Assembly (NCBI RefSeq): GCF_018139145.2
Contig: NC_059482.1
Location: 9,663,294-9,727,293, forward strand
DNA: 64,000 nucleotides
Reading direction: 5' to 3'
From: Gymnogyps californianus
Taxonomy: Eukaryota > Chordata > Aves > Accipitriformes > Cathartidae
In this document: one piece after another, positions 37,436-50,790 of the stretch
How positions within the stretch are numbered: the first letter of the stretch is position 1
Layout of the letters: each line of letters begins with the position of its first letter
Translations under genes and position numbers: made by a program
Notes under the pieces: model-generated
Told to the model about the DNA's origin: nothing
What the model saw: the letters and a program-made list of their open reading frames with translations, nothing else
Database searches by the model: none

Positions 37436-40400
37436 ACGTAAATTTAACTAGTCAAATTGTTCACTGACAATTCCATTGCTTCAGCTAAATAAATCAAAAT
37501 GTTTAAAACAGCGTAGGAGTTCTTTATTTTTAGGCAGCGATATTTTGGAGGAAAGAAAGGCCTGTTGTCACCATGGTTGAATGAGGGGTATCTGAACTGC
37601 TCTATTTGTTCAGAGCAGGTGCAGAGAAAGAGGCATGTGGGCAATGTGACCACTCTGCACCCATAACATTCCTGTTGAAGCTGTAGCAGGAGGTTCTTGG
37701 TCCCAGTGGTTATGGGGCCATGGCAAGTGCAAACGACCCAATGCATCACTGAATGGAAAAGTGCAGAAACACACACTGGACACAAAACAGCTTAAAATTT
37801 CAGGAATTGCCACATCTGTCTTCTACACATACTCTTACTGGAGGAAAAGAAAATAAGAAGGTCTACGGATATTGGAATAATTAAATGCATTCCCTAATAG
37901 ATAGAAGCATATTTTCCCTCTACCATATTTTAGAACCATTAGATTTGTTCAGTGCCACCAATTGCACTCTGAGAAGGCAACACCTCTGTGAATTATACGT
38001 TGCATCCAGAAGGGACAATGATGACATGAGTCATGCAGAGACGCACATAAAAAAATGAACAAACGTACATTATTTAAAAAAGAAAGGCTACCAAAATCAC
38101 AAATCACTGTCAGCTAGAAAAGGCTTCAAGAATGGTTCTGGATACACCAGATAAACTTCTTTTAATTATACTTGCAACTTGTCATAATTTTGTGTGTTAG
38201 GTATCTGAAATTGATGTACCTGCCATAACGCATTAAGAGCTACATCCTCAGAGGGAACATCACAACGCTAAGCACTACATCACCTAAATTCTTCAGTGAA
38301 TCCACAGCATCTGGGTAGATGGCCAGGCTGCTATACAGACAACAGGGAGACAGGCATCTAAGAATGAAATCTACAGAAGCCATTCATTATATCTGTGCAG
38401 ACACAGTAAATATAGGATGCATTTATTACCTTAAGATTTACTGTTACTAAGCTATGCTCTCCAATGACTTCAAGGCTATTTCAGGGATTTTTTTAGATAC
38501 TGAAGGCATCACACAGGAATGGAGAAAACTATCTCCTCTCCCTATCTTCTGTGGGACCAATCCAGTAAGCAGAATCTGAGAAAATTTCCTAGACCAGATA
38601 ATCAAGGGGATGCTCATTTTGTGGTTCTGAATGGGACTTAGGCACTTATATCTCACCTGTCAACACTTTGGAAGTGCTGGGTATGAACAGCAGCAAAGCT
38701 TTTACACCTAGACAACTTTCTTGGCAAAAACCACAGACTCCTCCAGAAAGCAACTGAAAGGACACACAAGGGAAAGAGTTGCTCAGGATTTGTAATTTGG
38801 CCTTAGATACCCAAAAGAGAAACTGTGCTGTGCAATCAAGAAAGCTGCAAAAAGAACTGAGCAAATTAAACTAAGCTAATCTCCATGCTGGGTCAACTAG
38901 ACTATGACCAATATCCAAGTTAGCCAATTTCAAGCTGCCTCAGAAGTCTCTGTTCTGCTGTAACTGCACTGTAAACAGCCCCTGGAGGCCTCTTGCTTTT
39001 GTAGCCTCAAACACTGAATACAGAAACAATAAAATTTCTATGTAAACTAGGAGCAATAGTATAGCCAGATCCTATTTTATATACTTATGATTTAAATTCT
39101 GCCTTTCAAGTTGGTCCTTTAAAACATCCACAGACTTTCCAAAACAGTTATCTCGAATTTGAGCAGTGTAAGCAATACTTTGAGAATCCATTGTTTAGGC
39201 TGTATCAGCAGTTACGTTTAGAAACATCAAGGAATACTAAATTATTGATTCCGAATTAATTTAACTCAAGGAATGTGCGCTATTTAGCTAGATTTTTCTT
39301 TTAATTTACTTTCAAAGACGGGCTTAAAAAGGACTGAGTTGCAAAGGTGGAGAAAACAATTCATTCGTGGACTTATTTACAAATAATTTCTGAGCAAAAT
39401 AGCATGTTAGAAAGTAGTTTTCACAATAATATTCACTGCAATAATTACCATGCGAACTATAGCATCTAGCCTGTTTTCAGAAGTCAAGGAACTCTGAAAG
39501 TTTTCAAACCTTTGGCCTAAATGTGACAAGTATTGCAACATTTCTTGCTTCTTGTTCAAGGAAATCTCACTGGAAAATAAACAGTAGAGAAGATAAGCTA
39601 TTAAGCTGGGCCCCTGATGCTGCTAGCTCTTTCATCAGGTCTTACATCTGTTAACCTTTCATAAATGTCAGTTTGAAAAGAAGGAGTTTCAACTGCATCC
39701 TAGTGCCAAAAATTCCCATACTCATTCTGTTAGACCACAGGCTTCAAACACAGCTGCATTACTCCCGCAAAGAACGGAGATATGCAGGAAGAATAAGTAG
39801 TACTATGCTGTAGCTTCATTTCCCTCAACAAAATTCAGGTTGCAAGTCACTTTGTCTTTGCAGGTATAATATCGTAATTACTGAAATTGCATGAGGAACA
39901 GAGTTTTCACTCAATGACAAAAGGAAAAAGTGTCACTATGAATAACAAAAGCTAGTTCAATCTTCTACTAAAATCACTGTCATCTTCCACTGTCTCCCAA
40001 AATTTTCTTACTGATTTTCATCTAAGCTACAATAAACTTAATAAAACTCCTATGAAATAAAAAAATTGCACATTCATTATGATGGACCTACTGCAGCTAC
40101 TGTTTTATTATTAGTGTAATTTATAAGTTAAGTTGAAATGCCGAGAATCTATGAACGTTTTCATTATTTACTACAAAGTAAAGATGGTTTTCATGAACTG
40201 TTAGTTCCCCACACTTGTTACTAGTTACCTGCTCTCAGAAACAGTCTGCCTCACTCATCAGTAAGCATTTTTTAGTGTCTATGGACTACAGTAAAAAACT
40301 ATCATTTACAATTAAGCTTCTATCCCTTCAGCAATAAAGGCAATTTTCTCCTCTTCTTTCAGGAACAGCAAAAACTACTCATGCTAAAGGCCCTTCTGAA

Positions 40401-41005
40401 CTATCATGTCCATAGAGGCAAAATAGCATAGGTAACAACTAAACCACAATCTGCATGTAAATGGGTCCACACTCCCCAGTTCGTAACTTCATAGAGAAAA
40501 GAGAACAACAGATAAGAATGTGGCTATTTCCCCAAAGCAGTGGCAGAAATTAGATATACCTTCTCCTTATCTTTGAATAATCAAGTATTAGACATTTTAA
40601 ACCCCACTTTTAAGTGACAAGTGAAAAACAAAGCAAACAAATTTCAGAACTGTAGTGATATCCCTTCCACTTTTGATTAGAGCAGACACATGAGCTTTCC
40701 CTAGGTTATCATGTCTGCAGTATACTTAACACAACACTAGTATCAGAGTCCATTCTGGGCTGAAGTATAACCAATGAAATTTAATATTCAGGAAACTCAA
40801 ATGATTAGAGGAGTACATGCCTGAGAGTCAGCAAGAATTTTTCTCTCTGCCCCTCCTCCTCCCCCCTTTATATATTTTTTAAAGGATCAAGATACTAGAA
40901 AAGGTTGTTTGATTTCAGGGTTGATGTATCCACGTGGTTTAAATTCAACTCCTGGAGGAGATGGTCAACACCAAAGTAACACAATTCTTGGTTTAAAAAT
41001 AAAAA

Positions 41006-41025
41006 AAGGGGGGTGGGGGGGGATG
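41006..41025 (+). repeat. A7/G-rich purine run
   Basis: A run of A passes into G6, T, G8 and GATGG. It is another low-complexity G tract like those at 13856 and 27798. Confidence 0.6.
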
Positions 41026-41976
41026 GAGTCCATTTATGTATCACCCTGGATTTCTAATGCTGCCATTACCTCCTCCCCTGAAACACTGAAGAAGTTAGGA
41101 AGACAATGTAGGGAATTGCACTGATTTGAAATGGAGATTTAATACCTAACTGTTACCCTGGTCTACTACAGAGTTAATAGTAGGTATATACAACTGTGCT
41201 ATTCAATACCTTAGAGCTGAAATAAAGATGTCTTGAAATTTCCTGAGCTCCAACTCCTCAGAACCTTACAGCTTTCATCACAGTTTGAGTATTTTGTTTA
41301 TTTCGTGTGGATATCACCTGCTCTAAGTTGTTCTTAGAAAATAATATCCACCAGGAAATCATTTCTTGGGCAGCAATTTACCCTAATAACAGTTCTACTT
41401 TGCACATTCTTTTTGCTGATCAGGTTTTGCTGTGTTGCTCGAGTGCTACAGTACCAAGAGTAGCAGAGCTCACCTTGAACACTGAGAAGGGTCTGAAATT
41501 GATTTTGTTGGTTATTACAATGGTGGCAGAAGCTGACCTCACGTCCAGCACTGTGCAGAGTGTAATTTTTGCACACAGTGTTGAATTTGTCCTTGTTATG
41601 GGATTCTACTGCTTCGTAGGAATCAATGACATTTGGAAATGACAGTCCTGTGTTACCACAAAAGCCAGACAGTTTGGGTTTATAACATGGATGGTAATAG
41701 CGTATTACTGCTGCTTACACAACCAGATTATGTCGTTCAACATGCAGTGACTTGTAATAGTCATAGCCCAGACATTACTATATGCATGTATTTGTGGTAG
41801 CACATCCATGATAAGTCCTGAGGAAGTGATTACAGCAGCTCATGCAACTTTAGGCAACAGGACAGCCAGCATATGTAAGAAAATGAGGTTTCATCACAGA
41901 AAGCGCCATTAGCAGTCTTTCTTCCACATAGAAAAGACTGTGAAGGCTGGTCAACTGCTCCAGCAAAATGAAGTAA

Positions 41977-42072
41977 CAAAAAAACAAACAAACAAACAAA
42001 AAAACCCCAAACAAACAAACAAAAAACCCCAACAAACCACAAAAACCCACCACAACACACCAAAACCAAAAC
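41977..42072. repeat. (CAAA)n-type A/C-rich simple repeat
   Basis: About 96 bp consist almost only of A and C, starting as regular CAAA units and degrading to AACCCC and CACCAC variants. The complementary strand reads G/T-rich and produces spurious open frames of Phe, Val and Cys codons. Confidence 0.85.
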
Positions 42073-45000
42073 ATAAATTATTCTAAAGCTGTAAAATTAA
42101 AGACATACATTCTCAAAAGGTAATCTCCATCTCATCAAAATACTTTCCCCCTGCTTAAGTTCATCAGAAAAAGTTAATCAAGAAACAAAGACATTTCTGT
42201 TTGACTGAAACACACTGTGGAAACGCCAGATTTCTAGCTAGTGCTGAGTGTATTTCAAACATTTACGGCGTTAAATAGCTCAGAACTTGATTACAATAGT
42301 CAAGCAAAACAGGCAGGGTATACCAGTGCTCTTTCCTTGAGCAAAATGTCTAGATGAACACTGTGGTTCAAAATGCCTTAATCCACTAGTTTATCCCAAG
42401 TATATAAAGTATTAATAAAAGACTTTAAAATTATTTCTAGTCTGTTAACTATAAAGAACTTTAGTAATAACAATGAACTCAGTTTAATACGAATAACAAT
42501 CTTACATGGTGCTACTTAATGGTAGTTGGTAACTATTTTAACTATTTTTTTTTGTTTAAATATTCATTCTATTGTTATTTTGTAGTAAGGAAAAATATAA
42601 TCACTATTACAACATTTTAAGTTTATATTCTTGGCATGATTTTAGACAGAACAAAAAAATTGATTTATGCATATATAACTGGCCACCAACTATCTTGAAA
42701 AACACAACAAAGTAAAAGGATGTATTCCCCCCCCCAAGACTTCAATGCTGAACTTCATACTTCTGGCTCTGTACTTATATTTGACGATGTGAAGAACTCT
42801 GTACTGCTCCCACACACAGACAACAAAACAAAGACATAGATTAAATACAGAAAACTCAGTTTTATTTTGGTTAACTAGAATCTGACACACTGCCGGCTAC
42901 ACCCACCTATTCACAAGCAGTTACCACTTGGGACCTCCTAGCGTGGAACTCCAATTGCTCACAAGGCCTGAAGCACACCAGTAATTCCCAACGCATCCTT
43001 GGCATCATGTGTTGGGATAGTCAAAAGTTATTATCACCTTATCATTATTAAAATCGCTATTTACTAGACACAAAGTCATACCTTCACAAATGATATCTCT
43101 CCCTAAAATGTTTACCACCGAAAACTAATTTTTGCAAAAGAAGGTGAAGCAAGTAGTCTGACAAGCAGGCAAATAGGGAGAGAGAAGATAAGATTGATCT
43201 TGATAAGAACAGGTTACGATAAAAGTGAACATAGTGCTTAACTCAGCAATTCTGAGATGTCTGTAGATAGGCAGACAAACAGCAGTCTGAGGCCAAGAGG
43301 TTTTTTTTCATACAGTGAGATAAATATCCATGCATTTGTTCAAAATCCTAAATAAATGCAAATGTCAGTAAATGTAGATAATTCTCTGTCTCCTCAGAAA
43401 TACTAGCAGCTTGCTTTATATATCCCTCGTGCCAGTGGTTCCTGAGGAAAAACAAAGGAGAAAGAAGATACAATGGCTTCTCAGCTCTTCTAAGAGCTTA
43501 TATAAGAGAAGACACTGGGGTGTTAATTGTATCCAGTTATACCCAGAAGATCTAGCAGTTACATTTTGTAGGCTTTCTCAAAGCTAGACCATTGCAGTTA
43601 TTCTTAGTTGCAGATATTGCCAGAATTTTGACATGTTTAAAAACATCCTGGCAGACATAGGCAGAACCAACATAATTTTTTAAAATACAGTCTCAGACTT
43701 AATATCTCAGATTTAATATAGCCTTTCCATTTTAGGTTCCCTCAGTTTCAAATAATCTACAAACTAATAGTTAAGTAGGAATCTTACTGTTGTTTTTAGG
43801 TTCCTCACCTCTCACTTGGTTCCACAAATACATATATGATTTCTACTTTATGTCAGAAACTTGATACACTGGTTATTCAATTAGCAAGTTACTCTCTTCT
43901 TGCACATTAGCCATTGAGTAGGTATCAGACTGAAATACATTTAATCAAATGGTTCGTGAAAACGGCCAAGCAGAATGTTTCTATATGGTTCACTGAGCAA
44001 AGAAGTGAAAAGGCAGGAGGAAAAAGATTTATTAAGTTGGACTTTATATACAGAAATAATCACCGTAATACGTACATGCATCAAGCTAAGTGCCGTACTC
44101 CTGAATTTGTCTTCCTACACAATAACCTCCTTCACATCGTGCCCCATAATCTTACCAGGTCACCTTTGAACCATTTTTTTCAGGGCTGTACAATTGGTAG
44201 CTGAGTACGATTAGTTAATATCACTGGGATTGTACAGTGTTACTGTCACCATCAGATATCTAAAACTAATAATGACCATCCATTTATTGCATTAAAAGTA
44301 TTTTAAAAGAATTTTCTGGAAAAACATTCCACCTGAAAAGAAATTCATTCTGGTTCCTGTTCATACTGTGCTCCAAAGAAGAGCTGTGAGATGACACCTT
44401 GACCCACTGGTTACATGCCTATGCTGCCTATATTCTTTTTGCCTCGTACCAGAAAGCGCCATTTCTCCATGCTGACCTTTGGGCATAAAGCACTCTACAG
44501 GACCCTGGAACGAGAGAGGAACCTTTTCACAATTAGATGCCAGCAAAATCTTTGAAATTGCAGCTATCTGCTACAGGAAAGTTTTCATCCTTCTTGGTGT
44601 AGCAGTTCCCAGATTACCTCTCCCTCTTCCATCAGCTGCTGAAATCACCTCTGTCTGGCAAGCTCATAAAATAACTCAAAACCAAAAACAATCTACTGTC
44701 CTCCTCTTCAACTTCCCAGCCATAGCCATGCCTCTGTACAATTAAAGCACAAACTATGCAGTAATTACAGTAAGGTAATGCCTCACAGACACAGAAGTCC
44801 TGAGTTGTGGCTGAAGCCGCATCCTTAACTCACCAGGGGCATTGATGGTATTAAAAAAACCCAATAATCTAAAACAGCTTCAAAGAGCTGCCTTCTGCTT
44901 GTCAGATGCTCAGCCAATATTCCTTTCCATTCACAAATGCAGCCCTTAAATTTTCACTGTTCCTCCACCACTGAAGCTTGAGTATGAGAAAGGTTTTGTT

Positions 45001-47689
45001 TTCCCACTGCCCACCCAGGAGGGCACTGCAGCTTTTATCTTGTAAAGGTAGTTCCCATTTAGGAAAGGAAGAAAAGTAGGGAATAGGCCTGACCCCACTC
45101 GTTAACTCTGGACATTTAATGCTTAGTCCCCACAAGGACTTTATAGTGAGATTCCATCTTTGATTTAAAACAAACAAAAAAAAATTATTTTTAAACAGAA
45201 CCCAAAACTTAATATTGCTTCTAAGGAGTGTTTCCCAGGATACCCTGGACATTTTAGTCACTTGGACCATGAAATACAACTATTCTTTTAAGCAATTCTA
45301 GACAGAAGAAATCACTGTAGAAAGGTCAGGATCAGCTGGGAAAGGGAAAATGGAGCTTGCAAGGTCAGTCAGTATGTAAGGCAGCGGTAATTTCAACCAT
45401 GATTGCAGTGAACTGGTGCAACCTTTTACAACTGATGGAGATTACATCCACATGCTGCAGCAGAGGTGCTTGTTTCTTCCACTATTGATACAACATACCC
45501 AAATTACAATATTAGGGTTTTGCACAAAACAATAAGCCTAAGCTAGGAAGAACCTCTGACATTAACTTCTGCCTGTTTTGAGTGTCATGAAATTTTCCAT
45601 CTGCCAGCAAACACTATCTGCTTGTCTTGTGAGAAAGCCTCATTATTCATGTTAGAATGGTCATCTAAGATGGGATTTTGGGAAACAGGCCTTCATCTTA
45701 ATTCCTGTCATCCTCACAAGCTTTGAGAGTTGTGGGGTTTTTTTTATATTATGTGGTTACACAGGTCATTCCTCCAATGCTTACTACTTACATTAAGGTA
45801 GGAGAAATGGATGTCACCAGACTAGGTGATCTGTCCTTCACAGGATGTCTTTTCCAGGCATGTTATTGTTCTTCTTGTTTTGTATGCACAATTATTATTT
45901 TTAAAGAGAGTCACTTCTGGGTGCAATAATCCCACTCCCTAATTGATCTGTAAAGAATACAGTTGCATGGATAACGCAGCAACTCAATGAATTAAGAATA
46001 ATATTTCTCCTGCTGTGTCTCTGAATACTAGTTTACTTTAAGAGCTTTTTGAACTTAGTGTGCCCAAACAATATACGAGATGTGTACAACTAATGTGACA
46101 GTAAGAAGAACATGAAGCTTTGATGGAAAAAACTATACACCATTTTTGTAAACTGTAGCTTTTACATAGATTGAATTAATAGATTTATTCATTGTTTTCC
46201 ATTTCAAAAGCACAGAACTGGCTCTTATTAAATAATATTATTAGGTTCTCTGGTATCAGCACTATGGCAAGGAAAAATGAACACTAAAGAAACTCAGTTG
46301 AATTCATATGGTCAGTTAATATTGACACTTTGATTTATTCATCATGTATACATTTTTTTAATCCTTTTCTCGGAACCCATTTTGTTTCCATTTTCCATAT
46401 TTGATTTTCATATTGAAATTTGCAAGAAAAAACAATTTGCCAGCTAAATGAGAATTTATGAGAAGTGTATGTCCTCACCTAGGCTACGTCAGGCTACACG
46501 TACTTGAACGGGTGCTTAACTAGGAAAGAAGTTCCAGGATTGCAACAGGATTGCTGATATGTTTACACTTAGACATGAACAGAAACGTATTGCTGAACAG
46601 GGGCCATATTTCCTTTTAGACTTTTTAATTGTTCTATTTCTAAAAGTTTTATCATGGCACTGAGAATTTGGTTCCTCCTCTTTGCAATAGATTATAGGTT
46701 TTATGACTAACCGTAACTTTATATTCACTGGCGCCAAGACATACACTGCATCAATTTTCTTTCATTTTTGTTTCTCAAACACTACACACAAAGACAACAC
46801 TATAAATATGTGACATGACTAAATGATGAAACAGCAGCTTCCTGCTGAAATTTTAAAGCCAGATAGACATTGTTTTAGCTGAGGAAGCCATTTAGATACC
46901 AGCTGTTCCCACTGAAAAGATGTGGCAGCCATCAGCAGAAATAAGAAATGCTCTCTCTGTACATATTGAAATGAGTTTTATCTTCCTTTCCATTCTGTTT
47001 TGTGTTCCTGCTGGTGAAAAAGACAAAATTCATTTCACACTCATATTTCCTTGCAAGCACAAATGTTAAATGAGAGAAATCTATATCTTTGCACCCATAC
47101 ACGCACTTAGGTAAGATCAAAACCAGGAGCTACGAAGCATATTACTTCTGCGCAGTAATAAACTGATGAACAGTCTTGGAGCTGGAATTAGATGTAGAAG
47201 GAGAAACTTGTGTGCATCTCCCAAAATTAATTTTTCATATTTACTTGTTTCTAGGTAGTATTTATGGTTTATATTCTAAACAGAAGAAAATAATGTGGTA
47301 TGTGTCAGATACCACTGCGTGAAATTGCAGAATAAATATGGATAGTTTAGCGACGCCTGAAAATAATCCTTCTTTCACTGTATCTTAGAATTAAGATTAG
47401 TACTAATCACTACAGTCACACATTAGAAAGTAGCATACAGTTACTCAAATGTTCTAGCTTGAAAAATATCATAGAGTATATATACCAATAAACTTTTCAT
47501 ATGGCTATATCTGTTCAGAATACAATCTTCTAATGATCTTGACAAAATATATGTTGTGCTTTGCATCCAAAAAAGAGGTTAGGAAGTTGACAGAACTAAC
47601 ATCTCTCCCCGGAGATGGTATAAAAATCATATCATATTAAAGATCTTGCTTCTTTTGCCACAGGCAATCAATTCCAAAAATTTGATTAA

Positions 47690-47905
47690 AAAAGCATTGC
47701 ATTAGTGTGGTATTCTCAATCTGCTTCTTATTAACATTTTATTGTAGCACACTCTAATGACAACCAGTATCAGCTCTCATTATTCTAAATAAAGAGTATA
47801 GTCATTTTCTTAATGACTGAAGTGAAATGCGTCCATAGGGACATTTTAGTTTACTCTCTCTTACAATATAACATTGTCATTATTAATACTTCTTGAAGAC
47901 AACTT
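47690..47905. other. Candidate conserved regulatory island
   Basis: Unique sequence with GCATTAGTG near 47699, CTCTAATGACAACC near 47752, TCATTATTC near 47777 and TTAATGACTGAAG near 47811. It has no simple repeats and no reading frame. It is grouped with the other islands by texture only. Confidence 0.2.
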
Positions 47906-48326
47906 GTAGACTAAAGTTATCTTTGCAGAGTCACCAGATTTTAATTTTTAAATGTGTAGTCTCAGTCACATGCAGAATGTTAGATTCCTTCAATGCAAAT
48001 AACACCAGCCATTCATACAATACACATTTAGTTCCTTGAAGGGTTTTAGCGCAGCAATAAAACAATTCACATTATGATGCCTGCAACAAAAGACCGTAAG
48101 AAAAAGTAGCAAATTAAATTTCACATACTTGTGAAGCAGATAATTGCCACAAAACTCAGGTAAAAGAGAGATTATGTGATTTGTCCATTGCTATGCTAAC
48201 CAGCATGTCAAATATAAAAGGAGGACTATAACAAAAGTTACTCAGACTATAAACTGCATGAAGACAGGAATTTCCATTTTGGTCAGTGCTGAAGGCAATG
48301 AAATCCTGAAACAGCTAGGATGCCTC

Positions 48327-48351
48327 TATATATATATACACACACACACAC
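48327..48351. repeat. (TA)6(CA)6 microsatellite
   Basis: A compound dinucleotide repeat: TA units pass directly into CA units. It is a plausible polymorphic marker. Confidence 0.85.
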
Positions 48352-50339
48352 GTCGGTATGAACAAATAAACAAGGACAAATACAGTTATTTTTCTACATT
48401 TTCAAAGCAATGCAAGAAAAATATCTATCACCTCAGGGTATTAACCAAAGATCTGGGTTTACAATACAATTAGAGCAATCTAGCAGTCACCAAAGGAGCT
48501 GCCCCAGTTTCACCAACTGCCCAGCCAAAACTCCCACCCTTCTTTGTAGGGCTTGTTCTCTCTCTGAACCAGGTCACTGAGAGGCAGATGTGTCACACCC
48601 TAATGGTTTGATTTTCAAATTAACTGACTATGCTTACTTTTTCAAAGGCACTTTAGAGCCTTTTAGGAGGCTGGCATTAAACCCAAATGATTTCCAACCT
48701 AGACAGTTACCTCCCCAATACATCTGCATCCAAAATAAATCCCACCTTGTACCTGTTTCCATCTTGGGTATGTGACTAGCACCAAAAATCCCTTCACTAT
48801 AATTTTTCATGAAATCAATGGTTGCTCAGGACTTCGGTAAACATCAGTTAAAAGCGTACATTCAGAAACTTAAATAGAGACTTAGGAGTCTGGCCTCTGT
48901 TTGGTTATTATTCTTGTCCTTTGTTCTGAGCCACTCGCCAATATTTGCAAGAGCAGAAGCTAGTTATTTACATGATAGGCTACTGGTGCAGTCATTAGTT
49001 TCTTACAAGGATTATACGTACAAGTAGAAACAAATAAACAACTAATGGCATGCAAATTTCAAAAGCCACCTTCTCAGCCAGTTGCCTCTCTTTCTGCTGA
49101 GTGTCCTACTATATTTTAGCTCTTGGTCAGACACAGGGGCCCACATAAAGCATCACCTACAAAAGCCATCCTGGATGGTGGCTTTAGGAGTCTCCAGCTA
49201 TATTTGCCCACTTATCCACTTCAGTTGCTGCTTTCATTAATCCTGATTGACATGCATAAAGTCTGTCGTTCTCTCTAGATCATACATGCATCAGAGTAGC
49301 TGTTACCGCCACCTCCTATAGCAGTATCTTTGCTCAAGTCCACACATATTTTGTACCAAATCCTGGCTTTCTAGGGGTCATGCCTCCTTTTGCTAGTATT
49401 TAAACAAAACCTTTGTATTCCCTGAGCAAACAAGTTTAAGTTTTGCGATAACAATGAGGAACCCGTGATTTGAATGCTATGAGACGGCACTCCCTTGCTT
49501 CATGTTATCCCATGGTCTCCAACGTGTTAATCATCACTTTATTTGCAGGGTTTGATTTACATTTTTAAGACTTCTTTTGGGGGTTATTATTGTGCTACTA
49601 CTACAAGATTAATTAAACTCAATACACAGTTTTATAAAATTTGACAACATATGAAGTACATGTACTTTAACACTGAAAAGGAAATAGGGTATGCACAAAA
49701 TAAAGAAGGCTGAGCTGGAAAGCAAAATAAAAAACCATAAAGACTACACGATAAACAAAGAGGGTCATAAATTACAAAAAGATGCTATAGGAAGCAGTAT
49801 ATTATATTTTCTGATGCCAGATTAAATGTATTTTATTATCAAATATTAGAGCTTTTAAGTATCTAAACCCTAACTAATCTCGAAATCACTAGCTGAAAGA
49901 AAGCTTCTTTAAAGCCCTGAGCCCCCAAGATTAATTTTGACTCCTGCTGAGTAAACAAGTGTATATTCTCATCAAACACCATACTGTACCACTATAAAAT
50001 ACAAAAATCCCCTTTGGGTTTAGAGAAATGTCCACAATTACAGGGTAGAAAGCTGTTGCGGTTAATGGGACTATAACACTTTACACAAAAGGATCCCAGA
50101 CTCAGGCCTTATCCCAATCATACAAATCAATGAGTCTTGTACAAATTTATATGGAAGCAGTATTAGGCATTGTGTCTTTGAAGACCAGCACTCTAAATAG
50201 CTTTGTATTTTTCAGGTTTATTTTATTTGTAAAGCCATGTCCACCAACTGACTAGCTAGACATCTGGAAATGAATAAGTGTGGCAGAAATCATAGTTGAA
50301 TTCTGAGATTTTGTACTGCTTTTACTCTGTCTGAAATGA

Positions 50340-50790
50340 GACTCTAATTTGGTCTTAATAAAAACTAATTGAAAGTAATTTAATACTAATTGATTGTTAA
50401 GGGGATACATTTTGCAGTTTATCAAGTCTATAGAAATGCAGTATAATTAACTCAAAACTGCATAGGCAATAATGTAATTATAATCTCAACAATTTTAAAC
50501 TTCCAAGCAATGTTTAAACAGTTAATTAAAATTTTAAAAGATAGTGCTATATTACATGTCTATAATGTTAATTGCTAAGAAATGCTAATCGATATTTGTT
50601 AAGTAATCCAATTGAGTAATCTAATTTCTAGCATCTCTGAAGCTAAATAAATATAGCTTCATAAATCTGACTTACAAACTACATAAATATCCAGATATTC
50701 ATTTAATATAAATTAATAATGAATTACATATTAAATGATTGCATGTTATTTATTATGGACACAGGGCCAATGTGAAAGCAACCAGATTAA
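50340..50790. promoter_or_regulatory. Largest TAATTA-dense island in the window
   Basis: TAATTA occurs at 50444-50449, 50475-50480 and 50523-50528, with many further TAATTG/CAATTA-type sites. A palindromic forkhead-type TGTTTAAACA lies at 50511-50520. CTAATCGATAT near 50585 carries a CUT/homeodomain-like ATCGAT. About 450 bp are free of simple repeats despite being extremely AT-rich, and no reading frame crosses them. This is the strongest of the enhancer-like islands. Conservation and activity are untested. Confidence 0.3.
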
